Both the position numbers and the translations under genes were made by a program. This document shows positions 1 through 13,344 of a stretch of DNA of 64,000 bases, piece by piece (position 1 is the first letter of the stretch; each line of letters opens with the position of its first letter). This DNA comes from Phoebastria nigripes (taxonomy: Eukaryota; Chordata; Aves; Procellariiformes; Diomedeidae), in assembly GCA_035582835.1 (NCBI GenBank), contig JAYKAV010002553.1:529807-593806 (forward strand). Direction: 5' to 3'. Below the pieces are notes generated by a model, which was not told the DNA's origin, searched no databases, and saw nothing but the letters and a program-made list of their open reading frames with translations.

Positions 1-559
1 TTGAATGTGTCTCACTCCATTTATCTCTATATTTTCCTTCTCAAAGTAAAACCTGTTCATGAAGTATCTATAAAATAAATAAAAAGCAATAGGAAACTCT
101 GTTCTAGCTAAATCAAGTTTCACACGCAGTTACTTTCTTTTTACCACCACAAATCATCACAAGCCCAAAGTTCACTATTTTGCTAGGACAAAATTCATTG
201 GGCATTTCTGAAGTAGAGCCAGGGCTGCATAATTTAATTTCTCATCTCCTATTAAAACTGCCAGGCTTACCACAATCAGAATGATAAATGCAGAGTCATA
301 CGTCTTCTTTCCGACAGTAATGCCCATCAATACTTCAAATGCAAACAATTGTGACATTTGACTTTATAAAAATTACCTGGTGCACCAATACCACTTAATT
401 AAATCATTTAAAAACTGCTTTTGTTACATTTAATGAATGATATATTATACTGCAATGAAACATGCAGCAATACAAATACTTCACAATGCTAACAATTAAG
501 GCTCACTTCACTTATGGCAATTGACAACACAAGTGCTCCTCACTTCATTCAGTTTGTGC

Positions 560-960
560 ATTCCAAATGAACTGGTTAGCGAAAAGGGTGCTTCTTTGCT
601 AATGAGTTTTGTAATCAAGGCATCTATTTTAATTTCAAATTGGCTAGATTGGGGGAAATTGCTGAACTAAATGACTGGTTCTAATTAGGATTATAAAAAT
701 ATTCATCATGCAGCAGAATTAGCGCAAGGTCTTGATTTCCCTACATTTGCATATAGCTTTAGTTTAAGAGTGGAAAAAAAACCTCCTGATAAATTGTCTT
801 CCTTTTAATGAATTGAACAAACACTATATCTGTTTTAGTCATCCTTTCATTTAAAGGCACTGATACATATTCATGATTTGTAAATGAAGTTAAGTGATTT
901 CAATTCTTCAGTTCATTACCATATTGAAGAAGAGACTTCTGTAAATTGCCTTTAAATATT
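560..960. promoter_or_regulatory. AT-rich block with TAATTA and octamer motifs
   Basis: TAATTA at 682-687 and ATTTGCAT at 745-752 lie 60 bp apart in AT-rich, repeat-free sequence. Both motifs are common by chance in AT-rich DNA. Conservation is not testable here. Confidence 0.2.
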
Positions 961-1529
961 CCCAATCTCAAGGGTTTGGTGGTGCTTTTTTTTGTTTGGT
1001 TTGGGTTTTTTTAACTTTACTAACATTTCAGTTTATCTGTTTGATGGAGGCCTGCCTGCCTGGGAGAGCTGCTGGCAGGTGGCTTGTCCAGTGAAGGACA
1101 CATATGTTTGTAGAACCTGATGTTCTCAGAAGAGCATTCAAAAGGCAAAGAGATGAAAGGCTTATTTGTGGTTAAGTCATGGGAACAGGAGTCTATCTGG
1201 GTTCAGTTTCTGACTTGGTTATAGTCCTCGGTGGTAGTTAGGCAATGAAACACTTTAATGACCTGTGCCTGAATACACTATGGATACTCTGGGGACAATG
1301 CTTTTTCTGTCAGCTTCGTGTTTAATTGCAAGCTCTCTGGGGCAGGGATTGCTTCTTAATATGGATGTGTAATACAATGGACCAGTCAGTATGGTAGGGA
1401 TTTCTAAAAGCAGTTACTGTAATATGGCTTGTATTAAACACGAAACATTAAGTGTTCCTTTATAGCTGGGCAACATACTCACTTTATTTCATTCCTCAGT
1501 ATGATAGGCCTGTAGGAGTAATTGTTATT

Positions 1530-2325
1530 ATCATAGAATTGTAGAATCATTAAGGTTGGAAAAGACCTCTAAGATCATCAAGTCCAACCNNNNNNNNNNN
1601 NNNNNNNNNNNNNNNNNNNNNNNNNNNNNNNNNNNNNNNNNNNNNNNNNNNNNNNNNNNNNNNNNNNNNNNNNNNNNNNNNNNNNNNNNNNNNNNNNNNN
1701 NNNNNNNNNNNNNNNNNNNNNNNNNNNNNNNNNNNNNNNNNNNNNNNNNNNNNNNNNNNNNNNNNNNNNNNNNNNNNNNNNNNNNNNNNNNNNNNNNNNN
1801 NNNNNNNNNNNNNNNNNNNNNNNNNNNNNNNNNNNNNNNNNNNNNNNNNNNNNNNNNNNNNNNNNNNNNNNNNNNNNNNNNNNNNNNNNNNNNNNNNNNN
1901 NNNNNNNNNNNNNNNNNNNNNNNNNNNNNNNNNNNNNNNNNNNNNNNNNNNNNNNNNNNNNNNNNNNNNNNNNNNNNNNNNNNNNNNNNNNNNNNNNNNN
2001 NNNNNNNNNNNNNNNNNNNNNNNNNNNNNNNNNNNNNNNNNNNNNNNNNNNNNNNNNNNNNNNNNNNNNNNNNNNNNNNNNNNNNNNNNNNNNNNNNNNN
2101 NNNNNNNNNNNNNNNNNNNNNNNNNNNNNNNNNNNNNNNNNNNNNNNNNNNNNNNNNNNNNNNNNNNNNNNNNNNNNNNNNNNNNNNNNNNNNNNNNNNN
2201 NNNNNNNNNNNNNNNNNNNNNNNNNNNNNNNNNNNNNNNNNNNNNNNNNNNNNNNNNNNNNAAGTGCAGGACCCGGCACTTGGCCTTGTTGAACCTCATG
2301 CAGTTGGCCTCAGCCCAGCTTATTA
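1530..2325 (-). mobile_element. CR1 LINE 3' portion, antisense, interrupted by assembly gap
   Basis: The left end (1530-1589) is the reverse complement of a CR1 3' terminus: the usual ATAGAAT-like start followed by GGTTGGAAAAGACC and ATCAAGTCCAACC. The right end (2262 to about 2325), read on the minus strand, encodes MRFNKAKCRVLH, a landmark near the C-terminus of CR1 ORF2. Between them lie 672 N bases. The distance from that landmark to the 3' end is about 770 bp here and about 783 bp in the intact stretch of the CR1 copy near 47 kb, so the gap is probably CR1 body of about the stated size. It lies in the same orientation as the host gene. The exact 5' boundary is uncertain. Confidence 0.85.
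1590..2261. other. Assembly gap, 672 N
   Basis: An uninterrupted run of N lies inside an antisense CR1 copy. Any ORF spanning it is an artefact. Confidence 0.99.
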
Positions 2326-3344
2326 TGGCAGCTTCCTCAATTTCTTTCCCCTTTAGGTGAAGAAAAGAATGCAGCAGGTGTACCTCCAGCTTTACTCTGC
2401 AGGGTGCTCAAATGCCAAGTGACTGGTACAAGATAAATTTGAAACCTGAGTATTGTATCTATAGGACTGGAACCACAGTCATCGTGCTTTTCAGATATCA
2501 ATGACCCATGATGAGAAATTAGCCCCAGTGTGTTCTCTCACATCATACAATGAAATGGTGATTCTACCACAAGGATCCATGTGAGAGCAGAAAGAACTTA
2601 TTTTCCTTGTTAAACACAATGTTCACATCTTGCTAAGAAAAGCCGAGTTTTACCCCAGAGGTGCAGTCTTGAGCTGTTGCTGATAAAAGGAGAAGTTGCT
2701 CACACTCCTGACAACTACAGTTACATCTAAATCCCAGAACCAGGAGTGCTGCTGAGGACCAGGGGACAGCTCTGGGCGCCTACTGATTTATATCAAAATG
2801 AGATGTGAGGCAGCCACCAACCCACCTCTCCTCACCAGCCCCATACCTCAGTTCCTAAGGAAAGCAAACCTACAGTCCTGGGCTGGAGTCACGTCTCACT
2901 TTGGACATGCAGCAGCACACACCGCTTCATTTCAGCATGGCTGCAGTGTGCAGCTGCTATCTTAGAATCGCACTGTCCAACATTAGGAGTTCCAACTCAG
3001 AGTGCCATATCCTCACCTGAACACAACCCTGAAGTCTCCACATGCCTAAGTTTCCATGAGAGGNACAGAAAAATCTGAGACCAGGGGCTGGGGCACTTGC
3101 TGGGAATGAAGACNACAACTCCCCAGTCTCTGTGCTAGTGAAGCTGAGCAGAGCAGATGGAGGGGGAACTAAGCCTGACATCCTGTGGCGCTGGCACCCC
3201 CTGAGACACAGGGACCAAGGGTCCTTCAGGGCACTGAGAGCTCTCTTAATGTCCCAGTTCAGTGACATACTATGACAGGAAAAGAGGAGATGAGGAGTTG
3301 TCTTTTTCTCCGTGCGTGTGTGTGTGTGCATGTATAAAGGTCAG

Positions 3345-3648
3345 ACTGAATTTCTTTATATGACTCCTCTTCACAAGGAGCCACATGGAGTGGACAAGAG
3401 GCAAGGGGTATAAGTTGCACCAGGAGAGGTTTCATCTTGGTATAAGAAAGACATTTTTTACAGTGAGAACAATCAATCACTGGAACCTCCCCTCCAGGGA
3501 CATAGTGGAGTCCCCATCACTGGAGGCTTTCAAGACACAACTGGACAGGGTGCTAGATAATCACATCTAGGCTCCCTTTCCCACAAAAGGTTGGACTAGA
3601 TGAGCTTTTGAGATCTCTTCCAACCTGGGCTGTTCTATAAGTCTATGA
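3345..3648 (+). mobile_element. CR1 LINE 3' end, sense strand, 5'-truncated
   Basis: The stretch matches the end of CR1 ORF2 and its short 3' UTR: GTTGCACCAGGAGAGGTTTC, then a reading of LGIRKTFFTVRTINHWNLPS and a TAG stop near 3568, then GGTTGGACTAGATGAGC and CTTCCAACCTGG, ending at TTCTATAAGTCTATGA. A 5'-truncated copy of a few hundred bases is the usual form of avian CR1. The 5' border is judged by eye and could be off by tens of bases. The copy is diverged and opposite in orientation to the host gene. Confidence 0.85.
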
Positions 3649-6600
3649 AAATGGCTCATCACAAAGAATCCCAGACAAAGATGGATGACTGCCTGGAATA
3701 AAGTACCTATATTTTGAGAAGAACATGAACCCAGCCTTGCCCTCCTCTCAGCAAGTCCCACTGGATTTCTTTGGCAGCACCCTACCCAACTGGACACTGT
3801 TACAAAAAGAAAAATCCCCCTCTTAGCTGCCTAACTGCCCCGTGTTGTACTGGGAGCCTGGGCCCAGACTCCAGTGGAGAATTTCACCTGGCAGCAGAGA
3901 GGCACTGCCTTTGTAGCTCTGGCTCTGTGTGTCTAGGCTATTAAAAAAAACCTTTCCCACGTAGTCCCGGTGTTATCTGTGATTCTTTTTGATAAATTCA
4001 GCAGTGTCTAGTCAAGATAGTCAGGGCTCTGACATGCATCACATTCAGTTTTCAGATCATAACTTGCCACATCTCCAACACTGAAGGAATCTCCCCAGTC
4101 AGACCTGATACTGTCTGCCAAGTGCAACTTGGTGATACAGCAGAATGTTATCTTGCACATTTTATTTATCACCTCATTCGAAGAGGTATTAAGACACCCA
4201 CTTCCTTTTGTTCACTTCCTGCTGAAGATTAAGCCCTATGGAGGGAGAAGCCACTGATTGCCAAACTTCTTGTTTATCCAATGTTATCAAATTCATAATG
4301 GTGTAGCTGGAGAATTTAAATTGGTCTGTTATTGAATTATTCAGTTTCTCACCTATTCCCAGCAGGTTCCCAGTCACAGTTTGGCCTGTAAGGAACAGGT
4401 GGAACTATATGTCTTTGCATAGTTTCTTTCTCTTAACAATGGTGATTTGAAATATTCTAAATATCTCTCTCCCTATTCCCCTAATATTTTCTCTCTTTTT
4501 TTTTAATTATCTTTTAAACAAATATTCATGCAAGAGAGTTGTGCATGTGTTCTGAAAGAAGTTTCAATGTCATTCTGAGAGAAATTCCGTGCAGCTGGAA
4601 ACTCCCCTCCATTTCCACCTCCAGACTGATCCATTCCCCAGAGGGGTATTGGGGTGTGGAAAGTTGAGCTTATTGAGAATTAGTTGGTTCCTTGGATAAA
4701 TGAGTCAAATGATGAGGCACTTGAAACATTAGTATCAGAAATGCGAGATCAATTCAAGATCTTCATCCCCAGCCACTATGAATGGCAGCAAGGAAAACTA
4801 TATACCTCATGTANATGCTGGTAGACTCTGAGCTTTCACAGCACTCCATAAAGCAGTTTCCAATACTTTCCAACAGAGAATATCACACCTTTTTCATATA
4901 TTCCCCTTCCCATCACACTTTGATACAAGGGTCATTTGAAATGGCTTCCTATATATCTTCTGCAAAAACCTGTGAAAAGTGGAGGATGAAGCCCCATTTT
5001 CCCTTTGTATTGGCTCATATATCCAAGTGCCAATTCGGACACTACTAGTGAGACCCAGCCTGACTTGCAGCAAAATTGGCTACAACGTTTACACCGTGTC
5101 CACCTTCTGTCAAAGGCCACGGGGGCCATTAACAGAACCAACACGTGCACACATCAGATTGCACTATTTTATCAATAAAGTAGACACACACAAAGCTACT
5201 GGGAAGGGATCCAAGATTTTCAACTCACAAGATGCAATTAATCTCCCAGGGCCTGATAATTGCACAATGCCACATGGCTGCTCAGCNGGGAGTAGTACAC
5301 CCACCCATGCCTGCTTAAAGCCCTGCAAAAATTCCTCCTGTCTATGCTTTATATGTTGTGAGAAGACATTAGGGTCTACGAACTTGCTACACGTTCGTGC
5401 CCACACAAACAGATTTCTTGGCTCAGCCATATTGCATTTATTTGATAATACATTAAGAGAGTTAGCAAGGCAGAGGAGGGTCATAATTGGCTACAAGAAT
5501 TAAGAACAGGAACAATACACTGTGTCAACTCATACTGAGGAAGTATCCCCAATAACTCTTTGGACACTCCAAAGAGAAAACAAATAGTGGTGGCTGTGAT
5601 TTGTCCTTAAATGAACGAAATAACCCACAGCTACACAGCGAAACATCTTTCAGAAAGCCTGCTGAGTTCCATCCCCCTCTCACTGAATCTTCTCCCTTGC
5701 TCCTGGGAATAGCCCCAAGCAGGAAAAAGAGGGACAATACCCATGTGGGAGTGGTAATAAAAGATTTGAGGACTGAACTGATGCTATATTCAATTATTTC
5801 AGTTGATGGAAGAGATAACGTTGTCAGAAAGCCTTCGGCTTTCTCAGCTCTGAAGTCATATTGCAAGGAGAAGTTCTGTTGAGAAGAGATGGGCTCCTTC
5901 TCTTAAAGAAGGAGAAGGTCATTTTTGGACATAAGATTGCTGTGAGGCTTGGGCTTTAAACTAGAATCACTGAGACTGGTAGCAAAAGTCCACAGGTAGG
6001 CATAAAAACAGATCCATGCAAAGGATAAGCTAGGGGAGTGGGGTTATTCAACAGCAAGGCTATAGGAAGAGCAGTGAGAAGAACAATAATCTGCAGAGCA
6101 TCCTGCAACACCTGAACATCAAGGCTGAGAGTAAGAGAGAGCCAGCAGGAGAAGCTGGAAGCATAAACTTATGATCAAAATTACACATAATAGTGGCATG
6201 ACAGTGTCTGGCTGAGAAAATTCACAACTAGAATATTACCGCAGGAAGGCATCACTTGCTCAGGAAAGAGAGGACAAGGCTTGCATATCACGGATACATA
6301 CACTCGGTCTGAGGTCTCACAGCATTCTCCTAAGCAAGCTAAAAGACTGTAGGAAGGTACTATTAGCTGGGTAAAAAACTAACTGGGATACCATATTCTG
6401 AAAACAGTTATCATTTGGCCACTGTCAAACTGCAGGGGACATGTAAAGACTGTAGTTCCACAAGGCTGTCACAGAGTTCTACATCATTCCATTTATTCAC
6501 TACTGTCTTAGAATAGTGAATACACCTTCTAAAACACCAACTTGGAAGGGACAACAATTCTGTTAAAGGACAGAATTCAAAATGTGTTGGGTTTTTTTAG

Positions 6601-9600
6601 TTGGTTGGTTGGTTTTTCAATCAACTGGATAAATAGCCTCATATTGTTGTCAAATGTGTCAAAGTTAGCTAAAAAGGAGGAGGGATGCTTAGGATAAAAG
6701 GATGATTAAANAAGAGGCTTGAATCACAGCCATGGAACTGTAGGTCAGAAGACCTCAGAGGAAAACTTTCTAACAGGAAGATCCAAAACATTGACTATTT
6801 TTATTTCACACAAAAACTTTAATATTGTTTTCTATTTTTATACACAAAACAATTTCAAAATCTTTTGATCTAGGCAGTGACCAAATCAATTATTTGTAGG
6901 GCACTAGCTGTTGATATTTCATTTTACTGTGTGGAACAACATACTAGACAAAATGGATTTTCAGATTCATCATTCTCANTAATTTCCAAGTTGACCACAG
7001 CTTGCTTACAACACAATATTATTATTTTTAATTGAAAGAAAATTAATAAAATAAATATTAATCTGAAAGCTACTTCTTAATCTAAGAAATGAAATTAAAT
7101 TTGTTTACACATTCACAGTTATGAGAGGATGGATTAGATCTTCCCTTAATAGCTCCTACTGCTGGGAGTCAAATTGTATGTGTTTGATTTGTTTTCAGAG
7201 TTATTTGCATTTTTAAATCTGCCTCTAAAGTAGTCATTACAAATAGACTTTAAAGGTCAAACACACTTTTAAAGCTTAGAGAGGTGGAAGATTATGGTTC
7301 TCCCACTGTAGGAGTGGTTGCACCACTGAACATATAGCAAGCCACTGACTTTAATTGGCACCTTCCTTGTCACAGTATCTGTGGATGAATATTACCTGCA
7401 GGTTACAGACTAATGATAAACTTTCTATTTTATTGCCCTTTTGTGCATTTAAGTCAGAAGTGTTTCAGAGCAGTTGTATCCCAAAAACCTGGATATATGA
7501 AGTGAGAAAACAAGCACTATTTGATCCAGCACCACCTATTTTGTGCCAGGAGACTTCATACTGCCTCACAGGAAAATGGGCGCAAAAACAAAGGACAGAG
7601 GAGTACCAGCAGAACCAGGCTGCAGTTGGAGAATTAGCCCCTGACAACAGCATGGCATCTCTTTGGATAGCCTTCTCACAACTGCAGAGCGCTACTGCAG
7701 CCTCTCTAGCCACTTCTTTTAGGAGCTCTTGATACCTCTCTTCTGGTCAGCAGCAGAGAGATAAATGGTCATTGCCTCTGGCAATGATCCCACAATCACA
7801 GCTAGGAGAGAGGGCATGGCATAGCAGTGTGGCAAGGTGTGAGATCCAGATCTGGCTTCTAGAGAACAAGAGAGGAGAACAGCCACAACAGTCTTATGAA
7901 GATGCACAAGACCTGATGAAGCTACTTAAGGATTTAGGATTTTTAGCCTAAAAGACACTTTCTTCTTGTCATTGGCCTAACCCCCANCTAACAGAAGGTC
8001 ATGGCTGACCTCTGGTTCTCACTCAGCTGTGGCAGTACTCCTGTTTCCAGACAGGCGGGAATGTATTACACTGGCCTCTCAGAAGACTTCATCTGGGGAC
8101 TTCACATAGCACCGCTGTCACAATCTATAACACTGCCTTTGAGCTCTAACAGCACTGCCCATTATCTCAGTATCAACTGTAACTGTAGTGAAGCTGCATG
8201 ATCCTGAGCCAGAGTGACAATTCTTTTACAGCCCTTACTAAGCCAAGATGTGGCTGAGCACAATCTATACCTGAGTTATGTTAAGCAAATGTTTCAACTG
8301 GGAAAAGCGCTGCCTCCATGGTTCCACTCAAGGATCAACTTTCAACTGGCACTTGAGGCCATCTTTCTGAACACTGAAGAAGAGAGTCATGAGTGGCCTT
8401 GAACGCAAAGGCAGACATAAGGGCAAAGCCTGAACTTCATGTTGTTCCATTTCCATTTGGCCAACAAGCTGCAGAGCACCTCATCTTCGGTCTTACACTG
8501 TGGACAAATTTGTTCAGTTCCTGGGATAAAATGCAAGCAGCCTCAGGGTATTTCTAACTCACAGTTCATTTTCCTTGGCTCTCTTCTGAGCAGAAGAGAA
8601 CAGCTGAGGTGGGCACTCAGATGCATTAGTTTGAAGGAGCAGAAGCAAAAATGCTTCTGAGCCACTATTGCTGTACTGGACCAGGGGAGCATAATTACNC
8701 CCTCACAGTCAAGTGCGTGTGCATATTTTGTATTTTGATTTCTCCTTCCAGTGGCTAACATGTCATAAAAAGACTACAAAGCACTGGAAACAGAAGTACA
8801 GTGTTTCAACCCAAGAGCAGATGCTCCGCACTCACTACAGCTGGATCTCTTTGCAAACGCATACTCAGCATGTCATATCTGGCTTCTCACATCCACGAGC
8901 ACCTCATCAGATGTCTGTTTCTTTCAGGGCTGTCTTTGTACAAACACCAGTACCATTTAAAATCTTTACCTCCAGTTTAAAAGTGGCATCAAACCATTCC
9001 ATGACATCAGATAAATAGATTGGTCTTTCTAGCCTACTTCAAAATCCCTGTTACACTGAACAGTTTGAGTGCACAAAACTATTTGACATTTGACTAACTC
9101 CTTCATACAGTAAGGACTTGATACTATGAAAGGAGTGTATTTACAATAGCTTTGTGCTTGCAAATGTCACTCAAGCATCATCAGTAGCATAACAGCAAAC
9201 CACCTGGTGTCTGCCACAGCATTCTGGTAACAAGTGGATGGAAACGTTACATCAGGAAGTACAGCAGGAGTAGATTATTTGATTATACTCTCAATAACTA
9301 CTTGGGTAAAGACTCGCACTAGCCTTTCAAAGGAAATTCTGTCAAATACAAGAGGCACAATATTTTGGGTGTATTGTCCTTNTAGCAGGGATGTGAGACT
9401 GACTAGTTTAGAAAACTTCAAAAATAACTGTAGGAATTGAAAATCCCACCCAGAACATACACACACACTTGACAGATTAATGCAAAAAACTTAAAGCGGC
9501 TATTCAGTGTGTTTTTACTTTCCGGAGTCTACGGACGACAGAAATGGAAGAGAGGAAAGATATAAGCTTGGCAAGTTTTAAGCTTTCTAAAATTTGTAAC

Positions 9601-10287
9601 TTGATCATCCGGTCTATGTCTCAGCTTTGGGCTGTAGACTGCTGTTCCAGAAATTGAAGCACACACTCTATAGTCACAACACTTCACAAGTCACATTGCA
9701 CCTGCATTGCTCAGCATCTTTCAAGACAGATGAGTAAGAGTGGGCTTGCTAAGGACAAAGTAACAGACTTAAGAGTTGTCTTACTAACAGAAGGCACTGC
9801 AAAGTGACTTAAAAGTGGCACAGAGGAGGTTGCCATCTGTTGCTGCTCACTGATTTCCAGATAACTGAGTTCAGTTTGCAAGCAGAAAGAGCACCCCTTC
9901 ATATGCAAGAGCCAGCTGTTAGAGACCAGCTCAGCCTGAGTGCTCGATTCTCAAAGACAGCTCAGCAATCACCAAGGCCTACAAATCAATAGATTTTTAG
10001 AACACATCCATATGTCATGTCAAATTTCAGATTCTTTTCATCTTTTGTACTATCACCACTACTAAACTAAAGTTTCCATACCCATCATGATCACTGTACA
10101 ACTCCATTCCCTTTAGCAAGCTTGCTTTGGAGTCACTGGGTGGGTTTTGAGCACATTTAAACCTGCAAGGTGAAAGCAGCAAAGTACACCATAATTTCTT
10201 CACCATCTCTGGAAGTGCGCGGCTCTAGACACGATCCCCTTCAACACCTGGCTCAAGAATCATTGAAATATTAAATCAATTGCTCAC

Positions 10288-10446
10288 CTTTTGATCCAGG
10301 CTGTAGGCCAAGATCCACTCCTCCTGCTTAGGGTGGAANAGCAAGCTCTGGATGTAGAAGTTCAGACGGTACTTCTGGTAGGTAGCCCCTTCATCAGAGC
10401 TGATGAGGATGCTGCTCTCAATCTCTGGATCACTAAGAAGCATGAT
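10288..10446 (-). CDS. SORCS1: Internal coding exon of SorCS VPS10 domain, 53 codons (likely SORCS1)
   Basis: On the minus strand a pyrimidine-rich tract ending in ATTTAG precedes the exon, and GTGAGC follows it at 10287. The 159 bases are exactly 53 codons with no stop, from IMLLSDPEIE to ILAYSLDQK, and begin and end between codons. Residues 16-23 (10401-10378) read SSDEGATY, an Asp-box of the S-x-D-x-G-x-T-aromatic type, which recurs in the blades of the VPS10 ten-bladed beta-propeller. The next part contains RLNFYIQSLLFHPKQ, which I recognise as SorCS sequence. One ambiguous base falls in the third position of a CTN codon and is Leu whatever it is. RLNFYIQ and WILAYS suggest SORCS1; SILISS and LDQK would also fit SORCS3. 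The preceding exon is 22 kb away at 32513 and its phase fits. Only the symbol choice is uncertain. Confidence 0.9.
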
Positions 10447-13312
10447 CTAAATCAAAAAATGGAGGGAAAAGAGAAACTGAATATCATTTAAAAGTGAGGT
10501 CATACAGCACTGATTCCTATTAGATGTATTCAGAACATTGCTCATCAGTGTAAACAGCCCATAGGATTTCCCAAATAGTGAGGTTTTTTTGGTGTTTCAC
10601 TTCCATTTTACTTGGTGATTCATTCAGTGATTCCTTTTTTTTCATTTTATTTTTGTCCAGACAAATTCAGAAAGCCCAGCAAGAATGAAAAATGCTATGT
10701 TGATATTGAAGCAGATTTTGGTTGGGTATAGCAACTTCAGACAGCCACACCAGGCTTACCTGGTCCCTTTCCAGTCTACTACATCTCTTCCCAAATGTGG
10801 AATACTCTCTCCAAAAGTACACAACAGGGCACTCCTGAGATTTAACGCTCATTATTTGTCAAGCTTGCAGAACTACGAATGAGAGCATCATCTCATTGGA
10901 AACACAGAATGCCTAGCCTACCTGGATCAGCTGCTGGCATCTGAAAATAGTCCATGTGCATGTGCACAAACATTGATACATGATCTCATATATCATGCTT
11001 CCAATTTATACAGTAGGAGATACTCATTCACTCAGTGAACACATAATTTTCCCCAAGTGCGAGAAAGTGTATGACCTCAATTTGTACAGGGAGGAAAACA
11101 CTTCTGAGCCTCTAATTTTAATTAGAAAATTATTACCAATATTTTAAAAGAGGTTGATTCCACATTATCAGATGGCATGCTCTACATAAATGTTATCAAG
11201 AAAAATGTTGTAGAAACATTAACACCATCTTATTAACATCTGGAGAAAACGACATCACATTAAAGCAAATGCCAGTACCATAAAATAAAGGCAAACAGTG
11301 GGAAATAAATTAGAGCNGTGCTAAACACAGCAGGTTATTGATACAGTAGCTGGAACAAATATAGAAACTGCCTTTCAGCAGGAAAACAGATCCAGGAACT
11401 GCCTTTTTTAGCTAGCTGCAGAATGATCAGCTAGCTGAGACCCACTGCAGTTTTGTTACACTCGCATGTCCNTGTTAACTTTTCTTATCCAACTTCACAG
11501 AGCTCCAACTTCAAGACTACGATAGGGAAACACATTCATTTTGACAGCAAAAATCAGTTACAAGGAATGGTAAGACCCTTGGTATGTTAGACCCTGATCA
11601 AGCAAAAAATTTCAGCGCTTGTTTAATCTTAAGCAGCTCATTAACTCCACGAAGTCACCAAGGGAAAGTGAATATAATGCAAATGGTTTCTGATCCTTTC
11701 CATTAAGAAATGAAAAGGGCCTTTAAAACTGGAACTGAATATTGTCCCGGGGTGAAGCTACCTGTATGAATCCAGCTTGAGCTCAGAGCTCCTTCAACAT
11801 CACTCACATATACCGCTTACCAGCCTCATAAAGCAATCTTTACCTGTTCCCACAGAAAGCCACACCACAAGTCCTGAAAAAGTGCACATGCATTGTGCTC
11901 TGGTGCACAGCATGGGAAATGAGAAATGTCCCCGCAGGCAACTGACTCCCTGGGAATTAGTCTTGAGAATAGGTCCCNATGGCCTCCACCTAGAAGGAAG
12001 CTTTGGTACATTTCTTCTTTCTAATCAGATCAAAATACGTATTTAATTTTGCTTTAAACAAGAAAGGTTTCCCCACTATTTCAAGATGTTTTTTCTGCCA
12101 CTGGTGACTTAGACTGCAAAGACATTTTGTCCCCTAAGTATACCCCTGTTCACCTAAAGCTTATTGCCTGTGCCAGACAGAGAACTGTAAAATTCTTTAG
12201 TAAAAATCGCTTGCATCTGCAGAATGGAAGAAGGATGTAAGATTGCCAATGTAACAAGATATTCCAGAGAGATCTTACATTTAAAAGGAAGGATACTTCA
12301 GGAATAAAAAGATTTTCCACCTGATGTCACAGAAGGTTNCAAAGTTAATAATGCTGTGTATTAAGAGGTCACCGCTAGGGTTCTGCCCTCAGATAAGGAG
12401 CACAAGACAGCAAACAGTTGCATAGACCTGACGTGGTACACACGTAAAACATCCACTCTGCAACACTTCGGTGGATAGTTCAAGAAATGGGTCAGATAAG
12501 ATGGAACAGGTGATGTTTCCACCAGATGGTTCACAAAGCCAGGCAATTTGTTCCTCTGGAAGCATAACAGTGGTTGCAAGATCAAACAATAAAACCAGCA
12601 AGCTAGGAAAATTTACAGCCAGAGGGAAAACTGGAAGAGTCTAACAGCAGTCATACCTTGTTGTAAGTGCCATCACATTAGTTGCCCACCCCCCTTCACC
12701 CAGTTCTGATATCAACTCTCCATTATTCAAATGGAGAAAAGAACACACCCAACATCTCTGTTGTCATCCATCCTCCCAGGCAAGGCTGATCCTACACAAA
12801 GCAGGATGGAAGAAACAGGAGGCTGAATCAGAGTAAAAAACAAAAGGCCACCACCAGTCATGCAGCTAGGACTGGTCCACAGTTTTGTTATGTGGCAAGC
12901 AGGAAAAGAAGTGTGGGAGACTCTGGGCTTTATTTTTTTTATTTTTTGTCTTTTTTCTGCTGGAAGCTTTGCAGGGAGGGGACAACTTTTGGCAGCGGAA
13001 ATAGCAGGACATTTGTCAAAGGCCTGAAACTGCCACTTCTCATTATGGGACCAGGGCGAAGGTTCCACCCCAGTAGTGATTTAGATTAATTGCTTTTCAT
13101 TAAGAGCCAATAAACAAACTCCAGTCAGAATGAGCATTTCTGCCAGCACCCTGTGTTGCCATTTATAATTGCCATAAAGAATAGCAAAGGAGCACCAGAG
13201 AGTTGTCAAATGTAATTTATAGGTTTTTAAGATCTAATCATTTTCTATAATATTAAATTAAATGGCAGTCTTTATTAAAAAGGAAATTACATTTCACCTT
13301 GCTACATTCTAG

Positions 13313-13344
13313 AATATATATATACACACACACACATATATAAA
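13313..13344. repeat. Compound TA/CA/TA dinucleotide repeat
   Basis: Alternating TA units pass into about five CA units and back to TA. This is a small microsatellite. Confidence 0.9.

Larger units (their letters stand above)
1..10287 (-). other. SORCS1: Intron downstream of the 10.3 kb exon (partial)
   Basis: It begins with GTGAGC at 10287 and runs off the left edge of the window. It holds a gapped antisense CR1 (1530-2325) and a sense CR1 3' end (3345-3648). The stretch 1-1529 is AT-rich and contains the TAATTA and ATTTGCAT motifs described separately. In 2326-3344 I see nothing beyond a short GT run at 3313-3331. In 3650-10287 there are only scattered single ambiguous bases, short TTGG repeats near 6600 and an isolated ATTTGCAT at 7203-7210. 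I searched the minus strand for the next VPS10 exon and did not find a convincing one. Confidence 0.7.

Noticed and set aside
1550..2356. Open frames of 230-266 codons on both strands
   Set aside because: They exist only because N runs contain no stop codons; the flanks are CR1.
4979..5503. 174-codon plus-strand ORF
   Set aside because: No family resemblance and an overlapping antisense ORF of similar quality; treated as chance.
7355..7732. 125-codon plus-strand ORF
   Set aside because: No recognisable domain, no splice or conservation evidence, and ORFs of this length are expected by chance in 64 kb.
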